Shown: one piece after another, positions 37,123 to 44,381 of the stretch
Position numbering within the stretch: the first letter of the stretch is position 1
Layout of the letters: each line of letters opens with the position of its first letter
NCBI RefSeq assembly: GCF_028682635.1
Contig: NZ_JANHLK010000009.1
Span: forward strand, 124,001-188,000
Reading direction: 5' to 3'
Source of the DNA: Pseudomonas putida
GTDB lineage: Bacteria; Pseudomonadota; Gammaproteobacteria; Pseudomonadales; Pseudomonadaceae
DNA length: 64,000 nt
Translations under genes and position numbers: made by a program
The notes under the pieces: generated by a model
Told to the model about the DNA's origin: nothing
Seen by the model: the letters and a program-made list of their open reading frames with translations, nothing else
The model's database searches: none

Positions 37123-37911
37123 ATGCTAACTAACAGGCTCAAGGACTTGATTGTCGCTTCCACTGTGGTGGTGGCGGCACTGGTTTTTACCTCCGCTGTT
37201 CACGCTGATGATTTGAAGTCAATTCAGGATTCCCAAGAGATTCGTATTGCGATGAGCGGGCAATACGTTCCCTTCAGCTTTGTTAACGAGAATAACCAGG
37301 TTGTCGGATTCGACGCCTCCATCAGCGAGGCACTAGCTGAGCGGATGGGGGTAAAAGTGACGATCATCACGACCCCGTTCGACGGGATCATTGCCGGTCT
37401 TCTGGCGAAAAAATACGACGCCATCATCGCGTCCATGACCATTACGCCGGAACGCCAGAAGGCCGTGGATTTCGTTGGGCCCTATTACCACGCTGGCCGC
37501 ACGATCGTGGTGAAGGACAGCTCTTCGATCAAAAGTTTTGATGATCTCAAGGATGTTGTGGTTGGCGTCACGCTGGGGGATGCCCACGATAAATGGGCCA
37601 GGGCTCGCGGCAACCTGAAGGTGAGATCGTACAAGGGTCTTCAGGAAATGCTGGTTGATCTGGATGCCGGTCGTATCGACGCGCTGGTGATGGACAGTGT
37701 TCCGGTGCTGGTCGCCGTCAAGGAAACCGGGCAGAAGGTTCGCATCATTACTCCACCCGAGAGCGATGGTGGCATTGAAGGTATGGGTATTGCACTGCGC
37801 AAGAATAACCCTGAGCTCAAGGCGACGATGCAGAAGGCGCTTGAAGAAATGCTCGCCGATGGCACTTACGAAAAGATCTCCATGAAATGGATTGGCAACG
37901 ATATCCGCTAA
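37123..37911 (+). CDS. ABC importer periplasmic binding protein (polar amino-acid family)
   Basis: 262 residues. A signal peptide (hydrophobic core IVASTVVVAALVFTSA, cleavage after VHA) precedes an SBP_bac_3 domain beginning RIAMSGQYVPFSFVNENNQVVGFD, with the family motif GIIAGLLAKKYDAIIASMTIT. It should capture a polar amino acid or related amine in the periplasm. It is 213 bp after the fusion gene and in line with two permeases and an ATPase. A hairpin follows the stop and probably tunes expression of downstream genes. Confidence 0.92.
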   Translation: MLTNRLKDLIVASTVVVAALVFTSAVHADDLKSIQDSQEIRIAMSGQYVPFSFVNENNQVVGFDASISEALAERMGVKVTIITTPFDGIIAGLLAKKYDAIIASMTITPERQKAVDFVGPYYHAGRTIVVKDSSSIKSFDDLKDVVVGVTLGDAHDKWARARGNLKVRSYKGLQEMLVDLDAGRIDALVMDSVPVLVAVKETGQKVRIITPPESDGGIEGMGIALRKNNPELKATMQKALEEMLADGTYEKISMKWIGNDIR

Positions 37912-37924
37912 TTCATCTTTAGCC

Positions 37925-37948
37925 TGGCCCGACTTTTTCATCGGGCCA
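37925..37948 (+). promoter_or_regulatory. Intercistronic hairpin after the binding-protein gene
   Basis: Perfect 8-bp stem TGGCCCGA / TCGGGCCA with an 8-nt loop in the 64-bp gap before the first permease. No T-run follows, so this looks like an mRNA stabiliser or partial terminator that favours the binding protein. Confidence 0.65.
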
Positions 37949-37975
37949 GTCAATCGGCCTTTTCTGAGCGTTTCC

Positions 37976-38623
37976 ATGGATCTGACACTCATACAGCGCA
38001 CATTCCCGTTTTTTCTGGAAGCGGCCTGGATCACGGTGCAAATCTCGGTACTTGCACTGCTACTGGGTTTCCTGGTCGCCATCGTGCTGGTCGCTGCGCG
38101 GTTGTCCACTTTTCTCATCTTTCGCAGCCTCGCAAGAATCTACATCAGCGTTTTTCGCGGCACTCCCTGTCTGGTCCAGCTGTTCATCATTTACTTTGGC
38201 GGGCCGCAGGTCGGGGTTGAATTGGAGCCCTTTGCCGCAGGCGTGATCGGCTTGGGCCTGAACATCGCGGCCTACATGGCCGAATCCATTCGTGGCGCCA
38301 TCATCAACGTCGATCCTGGCCAGGAAGAAGCTGCACGTTCAATTGGTTTCGGGCGGGGCCAGACGTTATGGCACATCAAGCTGCCACAAGCGGCAAAGCT
38401 GATGATCAGGCCGCTGGGCGTAAATGCTGTCGCGCTTATCAAAGGTTCTGCATTGGTGTCGACGATCTCCGTGGTTGAACTTTCATATACCGCGCAACGC
38501 TTTATCAGTTCAACGTACAAGCCTTTTGAGATTTTCATGGTGTCTGCACTGCTTTATATCGTGATGGTCTATTCGGTCAGATTTGTTGTTGACTACCTCG
38601 ATAATCGCTTCGCGGCAAGGTGA
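37976..38623 (+). CDS. ABC importer permease (HisM/GltJK type), subunit 1
   Basis: 215 residues with about five membrane helices and the EAA loop (GAIINVDPGQEEAARSIGFGR), which docks on the ATPase. The ATG at 37976 starts MDLTLIQRTF; an in-frame start at 37892 would overlap the preceding gene. The family pairs two different permeases per transporter, the second following directly. Confidence 0.9.
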   Translation: MDLTLIQRTFPFFLEAAWITVQISVLALLLGFLVAIVLVAARLSTFLIFRSLARIYISVFRGTPCLVQLFIIYFGGPQVGVELEPFAAGVIGLGLNIAAYMAESIRGAIINVDPGQEEAARSIGFGRGQTLWHIKLPQAAKLMIRPLGVNAVALIKGSALVSTISVVELSYTAQRFISSTYKPFEIFMVSALLYIVMVYSVRFVVDYLDNRFAAR

Positions 38624-38633
38624 GAGCATACAG

Positions 38634-39293
38634 ATGCAAAACCTGGATCTTAGTATCGTTACTCCCTATTCCGAATTGCTGGCGACGGGCCTCTGGTGGA
38701 CAGTCGTAATGTTTTTAAGCTCAAGCATATTGAGTTTGATCGCCGGGGTAGCCTTTGCACTCATCGTTCTTTATGCGCCTAAGCTTCTGGCGCTACCCGT
38801 GCGCTTTATTACCTGGCTGCTCATGGGAACTCCACTCCTGCTGCAGTTGTATTTGATCTATTACGGTCTTGTGCAAGTGGGGATCGATATTCCTGCACTG
38901 GTGGCAGGCATCATAGGCCTTAGCCTGCACTTCGCCGTCTACAATGCCGACGTCATTCGGGCTGGCGTGATGTCAGTAGACCCTGGTCAAATCGAAGGTG
39001 CCCGGTCCATTGGTTTCAGTCGCGGGCAGACTCAGCGCTACATCATCGTGCCACAAGCGCTGCGTAGTACTATTGCGCCGCTTGGAAATAACCTGATTGT
39101 CTTGTTAAAGGACACATCACTGGTTTCCATCATCGGTATTGCCGAGTTGGTGTATAGCGCGCAACTTGCCGTGAGCGAGACCTATAGCCCGTTTGAGTTC
39201 TATCTGACGGTCGCGGTTATTTACTATGCAGCCAATCTTGTTCTCGAGGCCGGCCTGCATCTTCTCGAAAGAAAGGTAGAGATGTCACGATGA
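38634..39293 (+). CDS. ABC importer permease (HisM/GltJK type), subunit 2
   Basis: 219 residues, about five membrane helices. The EAA loop is GVMSVDPGQIEGARSIGFSRGQ. The start ATG at 38634 is 10 bp after the first permease; its TGA overlaps the ATPase ATG (ATGA). With subunit 1 it forms the heterodimeric inner-membrane channel. Confidence 0.9.
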   Translation: MQNLDLSIVTPYSELLATGLWWTVVMFLSSSILSLIAGVAFALIVLYAPKLLALPVRFITWLLMGTPLLLQLYLIYYGLVQVGIDIPALVAGIIGLSLHFAVYNADVIRAGVMSVDPGQIEGARSIGFSRGQTQRYIIVPQALRSTIAPLGNNLIVLLKDTSLVSIIGIAELVYSAQLAVSETYSPFEFYLTVAVIYYAANLVLEAGLHLLERKVEMSR

Positions 39294-40057
39294 CCAAAAA
39301 TGAATTCATGGTTGAGGTGAAGGGCGCTCGCAAGGCCTACGGAGCAATTGAAGTACTCAAGGGCATCGATCTTTGCGTACCTCGCGGAAAAATAATCGCC
39401 ATTATCGGCCCCAGTGGTTCCGGCAAAAGCACACTTCTGCGGTCAATCAACCACCTGGAAGCACTGAACGACGGAGAGATCTGGCTGGAAGGTGAGCAAG
39501 TCAATCGGCCATTGAAAGGTCGTGCGTTTGAACAGCATATCAATGCTGTGCGCCAGCAGATGGGCATGGTGTTTCAGCACTTCAATTTATTTCCGCATTT
39601 GACCGTGTATGAAAACATCGCCCTTGGCCCGATAAAACTCAAAGGGCTCACGAAAAAGGAAGCACGTGAGCTGGCAATGGAATACTTGTCAAAAGTCGGG
39701 TTGGCCAACAAGTTCGACGAGTATCCTTCTCGGCTGTCAGGGGGACAGAAGCAGCGCGTAGCCATCGCCAGGGCACTGGCCATGCGGCCGAAAGTCATGC
39801 TGTTCGACGAGGCCACCTCGGCACTGGACCCTGAGCTCGTCGAGGAGGTCAACCTGGTTATGAAGCAACTTGCGGCCGAGCATATGACCATGTTGATCGT
39901 CACGCATGAAATGCGTTTTGCAGGCGAAGTGGCAGACAGGATTGTCTTTATGGACGGTGGGGTTGTAGTAGAGGAAGGGGCGCCAGCAGAGATCTTGCAG
40001 AACCCGGTCCACGAACGAACCCGGTCGTTCTTGAAAAAGCATCTGCACGAAAGATGA
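39290..40057 (+). CDS. ABC importer ATP-binding protein (GlnQ/HisP type)
   Basis: 255 residues. Walker A is GPSGSGKST, the Q-loop lies near MVFQHFNLFPH, the ABC signature is LSGGQKQRVAIARAL, Walker B is VMLFDEATSALDP and the switch His is in VTHEMRFA. It energises the two preceding permeases and ends the operon. The terminator at 40081-40110 follows, immediately before the tRNA-Thr element boundary. Confidence 0.94.
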   Translation: MTKNEFMVEVKGARKAYGAIEVLKGIDLCVPRGKIIAIIGPSGSGKSTLLRSINHLEALNDGEIWLEGEQVNRPLKGRAFEQHINAVRQQMGMVFQHFNLFPHLTVYENIALGPIKLKGLTKKEARELAMEYLSKVGLANKFDEYPSRLSGGQKQRVAIARALAMRPKVMLFDEATSALDPELVEEVNLVMKQLAAEHMTMLIVTHEMRFAGEVADRIVFMDGGVVVEEGAPAEILQNPVHERTRSFLKKHLHER

Positions 40058-40080
40058 GGTGAGCTTATCGCAGACAAACA

Positions 40081-40110
40081 AAAGGCCCGCATCGCTGCGA
40101 GCCTTTGTTT
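40081..40110. terminator. Terminator at the left edge of the tRNA-Thr element
   Basis: AAAGGCCCGC / GCGAGCCTTT stem with a G-T pair and flanking T-runs. It serves the ABC operon on + and was probably the original tRNA-Thr terminator on - before the element inserted. Confidence 0.75.
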
Positions 40111-40112
40111 TG

Positions 40113-40161
40113 TATGGTGCCGGCACCAGGAATCGAACCCGGGACCTACTGATTACAAGTC
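40113..40161. repeat. attL: 49-bp perfect repeat of the tRNA-Thr 3' half
   Basis: Identical over 49 bp to 43909-43957. It covers the CCA end, T-arm, variable region and most of the anticodon arm of tRNA-Thr, then diverges. It marks the left junction of the integrated element. Confidence 0.93.
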
Positions 40162-40500
40162 CATGCAGTTGCGCAATGAACATTAGAAAAAGCTGCGAAA
40201 CCTGCATTTTCCGTGATTATTTCAACGATGTTCAGCAAGTATTCTTAATGGGTGTGGACGGAATGTGGACGTTCCAAGGCTGGCCCGCTTTCACAAACCT
40301 ACATAGACCTTCAATGAGTGAAATACCTCTTTCCTGCCTCCGGCCCAACGCCTGCCTGTTCCGGAGCCCTGATTGCACCTCCTGCTGCGTTGCACAAAAA
40401 ACGGATGCGAGGCCCGTCGGCGGGAGGGGGAAAAGTGCGTTCTCACTCCCTTTTTCTTTGGATCGTTCGGATCTAACTGACGAAGGTGACTCTGTGTGTA
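40162..40500. other. Left non-coding arm of the element
   Basis: About 340 bp without a supportable gene. It contains the tandem motif GTGTGGACG-GAA-TGTGGAC (40252-40270), matching one at 43819-43837. Confidence 0.6.
40252..40270 (+). repeat. Arm-type repeat, left copy
   Basis: GTGTGGACGGAATGTGGAC. Same design as the right copy (GTGTGGACG-NNN-TGTGGAC), in the same orientation, 91 bp inside attL; a candidate integrase or excisionase arm site. Confidence 0.6.
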
Positions 40501-40516
40501 TTGTGTGTATTCGACA

Positions 40517-40550
40517 TTGACTGATTTGTCATTCGTGTGTACTATACACA
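40517..40550 (+). promoter_or_regulatory. hicAB promoter with overlapping operator
   Basis: TTGACT (40517-40522), a 17-bp spacer and TACTAT (40540-40545). The inverted repeat TGTGTA-CTA-TACACA (40536-40550) covers the -10, and extra TGTGTGTAT half-sites lie just upstream (40494-40511). Expected binding site for HicB. Confidence 0.75.
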
Positions 40551-40575
40551 ACATCGGAGCAAGGGGAGGGACAGG

Positions 40576-40758
40576 ATGCGGAGTAGAGAGGTGATTGATT
40601 TGATGCTGGCGGATGGTTGGGAGGAGGTGGCCGTAAAGGGCAGCCATCACCAATTCAAGCATCCCACCAAGCCAGGCCGGGTGACAGTTCCACACCCCAA
40701 GTCTGAAATTGCTAAAGGAACGCTACATAGTATTTTGAAGTCCGCCGGCCTCAAATGA
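40576..40758 (+). CDS. hicA: HicA mRNA interferase toxin
   Basis: 60 residues. Double-stranded-RNA-binding-like fold with the catalytic His in KGSHHQFKHP and the C-terminal TLHSILKSAGL typical of HicA; it cleaves mRNA and arrests growth. The ATG at 40576 has GGGGAGGG upstream. hicB follows after 143 bp, wider than usual for hicAB, so hicB may also have its own promoter. Carried by the tRNA-Thr element. Confidence 0.92.
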   Translation: MRSREVIDLMLADGWEEVAVKGSHHQFKHPTKPGRVTVPHPKSEIAKGTLHSILKSAGLK

Positions 40759-40901
40759 GGCCGAACGAACCGCCTGAAGCCCTGCAGATGGGGCTTTCGG
40801 TGGATCGGTTAGGTAATAGTGACTGTCCTTAGACGGACGCTTGCTCTGGCTCAACAGATTGAAAAGCGTATAGCACGCTTGCAACTCAAGGGAGTGCACT
40901 A

Positions 40902-41303
40902 ATGAAATTTCCAGTCGTATTACATAAAGACGCTGATTCTGATTACGGGGTGACTATTCCCGACGTGCCTGGATGCTTTTCGTCCGGTAGCACCTTCTCG
41001 GAAGCACTCGAAAATGTACACGAAGCACTGGCGCTACATTTAGAAGGGTTGGTTGCTGACGGTGATGCTCTACCACAAGGAAAGGAAGTAGATGCGCACT
41101 TAGATAATCCAGATTACGAAGGTGGTGTATGGGCAGTGGTCGATTTCGATCTAACTCCATATCTTGGTAAGTCAGTTAGATTTAACGCTTCTCTGCCTGA
41201 AAATCTGTTGTTACGTATCGATGAAAAAGTTAACAAAGATCACCGCTACTCTTCTCGTTCAGGTTTTTTGGCCACAGCAGCGTTGCGAGAGCTTGCCGTC
41301 TAA
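40902..41303 (+). CDS. hicB: HicB antitoxin
   Basis: 133 residues. The N-terminal partial RNase H-like HicB domain has the motif DYGVTIPDVPGCFSSGSTFSEALEN. The C-terminal ~45 residues look like a ribbon-helix-helix DNA-binding domain (SLPENLLLRIDEKV, then SRSGFLATAAL). It neutralises HicA and should repress from the TGTGTA palindrome. A terminator follows at 41322-41345. Confidence 0.92.
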   Translation: MKFPVVLHKDADSDYGVTIPDVPGCFSSGSTFSEALENVHEALALHLEGLVADGDALPQGKEVDAHLDNPDYEGGVWAVVDFDLTPYLGKSVRFNASLPENLLLRIDEKVNKDHRYSSRSGFLATAALRELAV

Positions 41304-41321
41304 TTGGCAATTTTTACGTTG

Positions 41322-41345
41322 AGGGCGCCTATGGCGCCTTTTTTG
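41322..41345 (+). terminator. hicAB terminator
   Basis: GGCGCC-TAT-GGCGCC stem followed by six Ts. Confidence 0.85.
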
Positions 41346-41467
41346 TTGCCAGTATTCGAATGGTGTCGTGATCGGAGCATCGAGTGAATGTCTTCTTTGT
41401 CATATATTTCAGGCCTCAGTGGCGGTCGCGAAAAATGAAAGGTGTAAGTTCAGGTTTATAAGCTCTG

Positions 41468-41938
41468 ATGGCGTTAAGCATGGAAATCAGCATGAAAGAT
41501 ATCGTTGCTCTAGTTTTCTCTGGGTGCGCAGTCATTATTTCTGTGATCAGCTTAATTAGAACCGGAACATCTATTTCTGTTTTTCGAGAGAAATCGACCG
41601 ATTCAGTCACAATTACTCATAACAGTCCGCATGCGGTTACCATTATAGAGTTTGGGGTAGTAACTCCAGCAGGCAACTTCGAACCAATTGACTGTGAAGA
41701 TTACAGCTTGCCTCTGCCTCATCGTCTTGATGCGCGAGATATTGCCAAATTCGAGCCTAAAACATTTGCCACGATAGCCAGAACGTTAGTGCAGATGAAT
41801 TTCGGTCGAGAGGGTACGTACTTCAGAATGGCAGGTGGTAATTTCTTTGGAAGCAAAGGAAAAGTTTTTAGCGATGTCGGTTTTTTCAAGCGCCGATGGT
41901 GGTGGCTACGAAGCAAATTAATCAAGCAAGGCCTTTAG
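41468..41938 (+). CDS. Membrane-anchored protein of the element, function unknown
   Basis: Up to 156 residues; Mets at 41480 and 41492 are also possible starts (MKDIVALVFSGCAVIIS). One N-terminal membrane helix (about 15 residues after the last Met) precedes a mostly beta-strand domain and a basic, Trp-rich end (FFKRRWWWLRSKLIK). Base composition is more AT-rich than the backbone. No family is recognised. As cargo of a reduced prophage it could be an exclusion, defence or sensing protein, but nothing proves this. Confidence 0.6.
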   Translation: MALSMEISMKDIVALVFSGCAVIISVISLIRTGTSISVFREKSTDSVTITHNSPHAVTIIEFGVVTPAGNFEPIDCEDYSLPLPHRLDARDIAKFEPKTFATIARTLVQMNFGREGTYFRMAGGNFFGSKGKVFSDVGFFKRRWWWLRSKLIKQGL

Positions 41939-42040
41939 CCCAGCGCTTCACAGACAACGATTGGCGTCTGTTTCCTTAAGGCACGTATGCACCGGTAAGC
42001 CGCTCCAACTTTGACTGAAGCGGTTTTCTCGATCAAAGAT

Positions 42041-42520
42041 TCAACCCACTCTAATCAACCCCCGCCCAACCCACTCCGCAACCTGCGTAACAACGGCATT
42101 TCCGGCAGCGAAAGCTTCCGCAAGGTTGGCCGCATCCAGTCTGAGACAAAACCCATCATCTTCAGACGCTCGCTGCCGCTCAGCCATCTGATCCCATCCG
42201 TGCGGGTGAGCGACGAAAGTGGTACAGCCCATAGTGATCTGAGATCCGGCTTTGTTTGCCAATAGAGTATTGGTAGCCCAGGCATCCGCTGGCCGTGGCC
42301 ACTGGATCGAGCGAGACGCTGGAGGTATTGCGTCCACTGGCGCGGCGTCAGCCAGGAACTCGATGGGGGGCATTCTTCGATAACCTTCGACCAGGAATAC
42401 TCGGCGACGTTGCTGGGGAACTCCGAAATATTGAGCATTAAGCACTCGCCAAAATCCCACATACCCGCAGTCCGCAAGGGCCCTGATGACTGTTTCAAAG
42501 TCACGGCTATCGTTGACAGC
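42041..42520 (-). pseudogene. Truncated C5-cytosine DNA methyltransferase (C-terminal part)
   Basis: About 158 residues of clear Dcm-type sequence end at a stop at 42041. The motif VIII region [19 protein letters not shown] is intact, and the C-terminal motif X-like AAGNAVVTQVAEWVG is present. Upstream of about 42520 the frame runs antisense through the integrase gene and family resemblance stops, so motif I, the PCQ catalytic motif IV and motif VI are missing. It cannot be an active methyltransferase. Probably a phage methyltransferase cut off when the integrase end was joined to it. Confidence 0.85.
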
Positions 42521-42559
42521 GACTGGGACTCTCAGAGATGTCGCGGTGCTGGCTCGGCT

Positions 42560-43597
42560 ATGACGGTCAAGAAACTTGAAGACGGCCGGTATGAAGTAGA
42601 CTGCCGGCCGGAAGGGCGTAATGGTCCTAGAATTCGGAAGATCCTGCGTACCAAAAACGAAGCCTTGAATTATCAGAACCGGATCATGGGGGACGGTGCC
42701 AGGGGGGAATTTGAGAAAAAGCAGAAGCGAGACGAGCGGCGGTTGTCCGCGCTGATAACGCTCTGGTTTGACAGCCATGGCCGCACGCTGAAACGAGGTG
42801 AAGAGCGAAAGCGTGCGCTGCAGAGCATGGCTGAGCGGATGGGGGATCCATGTGCGGCAGATTTCAGCACCAGCCATTTTACGACTTACCGGGCCGATCG
42901 CCTGGCTGGCAAATACAACCGCGAAAAGATTGGCAGTGGTCGCAAGAAGGGTGAAGAGGCGAAACCCGTCAGCGCAAATACGTTGAACCACGAACTGGCT
43001 TACCTGCGCGCTGTATTTAATGAGCTTGAGCGGCTTGGGGAATGGCAGGGGGATAACCCGCTGGGGAAGATGCGGGCGTTGAAGTTCGACGAAACGGAAA
43101 TGGCCTATCTGAGTGCAGCGCAAATTCCTCCATTGCTCGCCAACCTCGACTCGAGTTCAAAGGCAGCAGGCTTGATCGCCAGGATCTGTCTTTCGACTGG
43201 GGCGCGTTGGTCGGAGGCAGAAGGTCTCAAACCGAACCAGGTACGCGATAAGCGCATCCACTTCACTCGCACGAAGTCCTCAAAAAATCGAGTTGTGCCA
43301 ATCTCCGACAGCCTGGCCAATTTGCTCAAAGGGGAGCTGCCTTTCCCTGTGAGCTACAAAAAATTCGAGAAGTCGGTCGATGCGATCGGGCTGGAGCTGC
43401 CGGCGGGGCAATTGACTCACGTTCTGCGTCATACCTTCGCGAGTCATTACATGATGAATGGCGGGGATATTCTTACATTGCAGCGTGTCCTGGGACATTC
43501 ATCCCTGGCGATGACGATGCGTTATGCCCACTTCAGTCCGGGACACCTGGCGGAAGTGGTTAACCTCAACCCTTTGGCGTCTGGGCCTAGGAAATAA
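42560..43597 (+). CDS. Tyrosine recombinase / phage integrase
   Basis: 345 residues from the ATG at 42560 ([15 protein letters not shown]). It has an N-terminal arm-binding strand domain, a core-binding SAM-like domain and a catalytic domain with Arg216 (TGARWSE), His287-x-x-Arg290 (HVLRH), His313 (LGHSS) and nucleophile Tyr322 (MRYAHF); all five are present, so it should be active. Located 0.3 kb from attR and pointing toward the tRNA, it presumably recombines the 49-bp att repeats. An in-frame start at 42410 overlaps the methyltransferase remnant and is not preferred. Confidence 0.94.
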   Translation: MTVKKLEDGRYEVDCRPEGRNGPRIRKILRTKNEALNYQNRIMGDGARGEFEKKQKRDERRLSALITLWFDSHGRTLKRGEERKRALQSMAERMGDPCAADFSTSHFTTYRADRLAGKYNREKIGSGRKKGEEAKPVSANTLNHELAYLRAVFNELERLGEWQGDNPLGKMRALKFDETEMAYLSAAQIPPLLANLDSSSKAAGLIARICLSTGARWSEAEGLKPNQVRDKRIHFTRTKSSKNRVVPISDSLANLLKGELPFPVSYKKFEKSVDAIGLELPAGQLTHVLRHTFASHYMMNGGDILTLQRVLGHSSLAMTMRYAHFSPGHLAEVVNLNPLASGPRK

Positions 43598-43613
43598 AAA
43601 AAGGAAAAGCAGT

Positions 43614-43817
43614 ATGGCTTTCGTGTACTTGAAAGATATAAGCGGAGAGCATTGGGTGCTCAATTCCGACATGATTTCTCATGTCATGCCGAAGGTTAAA
43701 GGAAAATTCGAACATGGAGCTGCTGTGTACCTTAAGCAGACAATCAACGGTAACCGGGACGCTATCAACTTGTCTGGAGAGGAAGCCCAGCAGCTGCTCC
43801 AGGCAATTTTGGATTGA
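43614..43817 (+). CDS. Small protein downstream of the integrase
   Basis: 67 residues from the ATG at 43614, with AAGGAAA in front. It starts MAFVYLKDISGEHWVLN and ends in an amphipathic helix (LSGEEAQQLLQAILD). Not recognised. Its place right after the integrase and before the attR arm site is where excisionases or small phage regulators often lie, but it has no recognisable HTH. Confidence 0.6.
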   Translation: MAFVYLKDISGEHWVLNSDMISHVMPKVKGKFEHGAAVYLKQTINGNRDAINLSGEEAQQLLQAILD

Positions 43818-43818
43818 G

Positions 43819-43837
43819 GTGTGGACGCTTTGTGGAC
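43819..43837 (+). repeat. Arm-type repeat, right copy
   Basis: GTGTGGACGCTTTGTGGAC. Same 9+3+7 layout as 40252-40270, 71 bp inside attR. Confidence 0.6.
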
Positions 43838-43881
43838 ACTGCCAAGCAATGAAAAGGAGTAAAGCATAACCCCAGAAACGA

Positions 43882-43906
43882 CAAAGCCCCGCATTGCGGG
43901 GCTTTG
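43882..43906 (-). terminator. tRNA-Thr terminator supplied by the element
   Basis: CAAAGCCCCGC-ATT-GCGGGGCTTTG, immediately downstream of the tRNA 3' end on the minus strand. It replaces the older terminator now at 40081. Confidence 0.8.
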
Positions 43907-43908
43907 AA

Positions 43909-43986
<78 letters not shown>

Positions 43987-44381
43987 ATGTCAGGGCGACG
44001 ATTATAGCGATTGGGAAGGTTCTGTAAACCCCTGAATTCAGACTATTTTTGCGCGGTGCTTGATCGAGTGTTTCCAATGCTTGCCGAGCGTCATGACGGG
44101 GTGCAAAACGATGTGCCAGAGCCGCTGTTTCATGCGTGTGCTGTTGCCCATCTGTCGATGGTTTATGTCTTTTGTTCGAATGCTTATGCACAACGGGATT
44201 TGCGCTTCACCCGGTTAACAGTGCTTTTGTGGATCCGTTCTCATTAGCTCGCAAATGCCTGTTTTTCTGGTTTTTTATTCTTTGTATGAAATCTGAACAG
44301 TGCCGTATCAGGGCTGAAACAGCTGTAAAGATTGGATCCATGAATATTTCATCAACAGAGTTATCCACAGGCTGTGTGGCG
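43987..44381. other. 395-bp intergenic region
   Basis: Holds the tRNA-Thr promoter at its left end and a consensus DnaA box TTATCCACA (44361-44369) near its right end. No coding sequence is supported in the AT-rich middle. Confidence 0.6.
44001..44028 (-). promoter_or_regulatory. tRNA-Thr promoter
   Basis: Read on the minus strand: TTTACA (44023-44028), a 16-bp spacer and a perfect TATAAT (44001-44006), ending 15 bp before the tRNA 5' end. Confidence 0.8.

Noticed and set aside
40113..40161. A second functional tRNA-Thr gene
   Set aside because: Only the 3' portion is present; the D-arm and acceptor 5' strand are missing. It is an attachment-site remnant.
40059..40520. Open frame running through attL
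   Set aside because: It translates a terminator and tRNA sequence; not a real protein.
42055..42504. Second frame over the methyltransferase remnant
   Set aside because: Off-frame; the motif VIII signature is in the frame ending at 42041.
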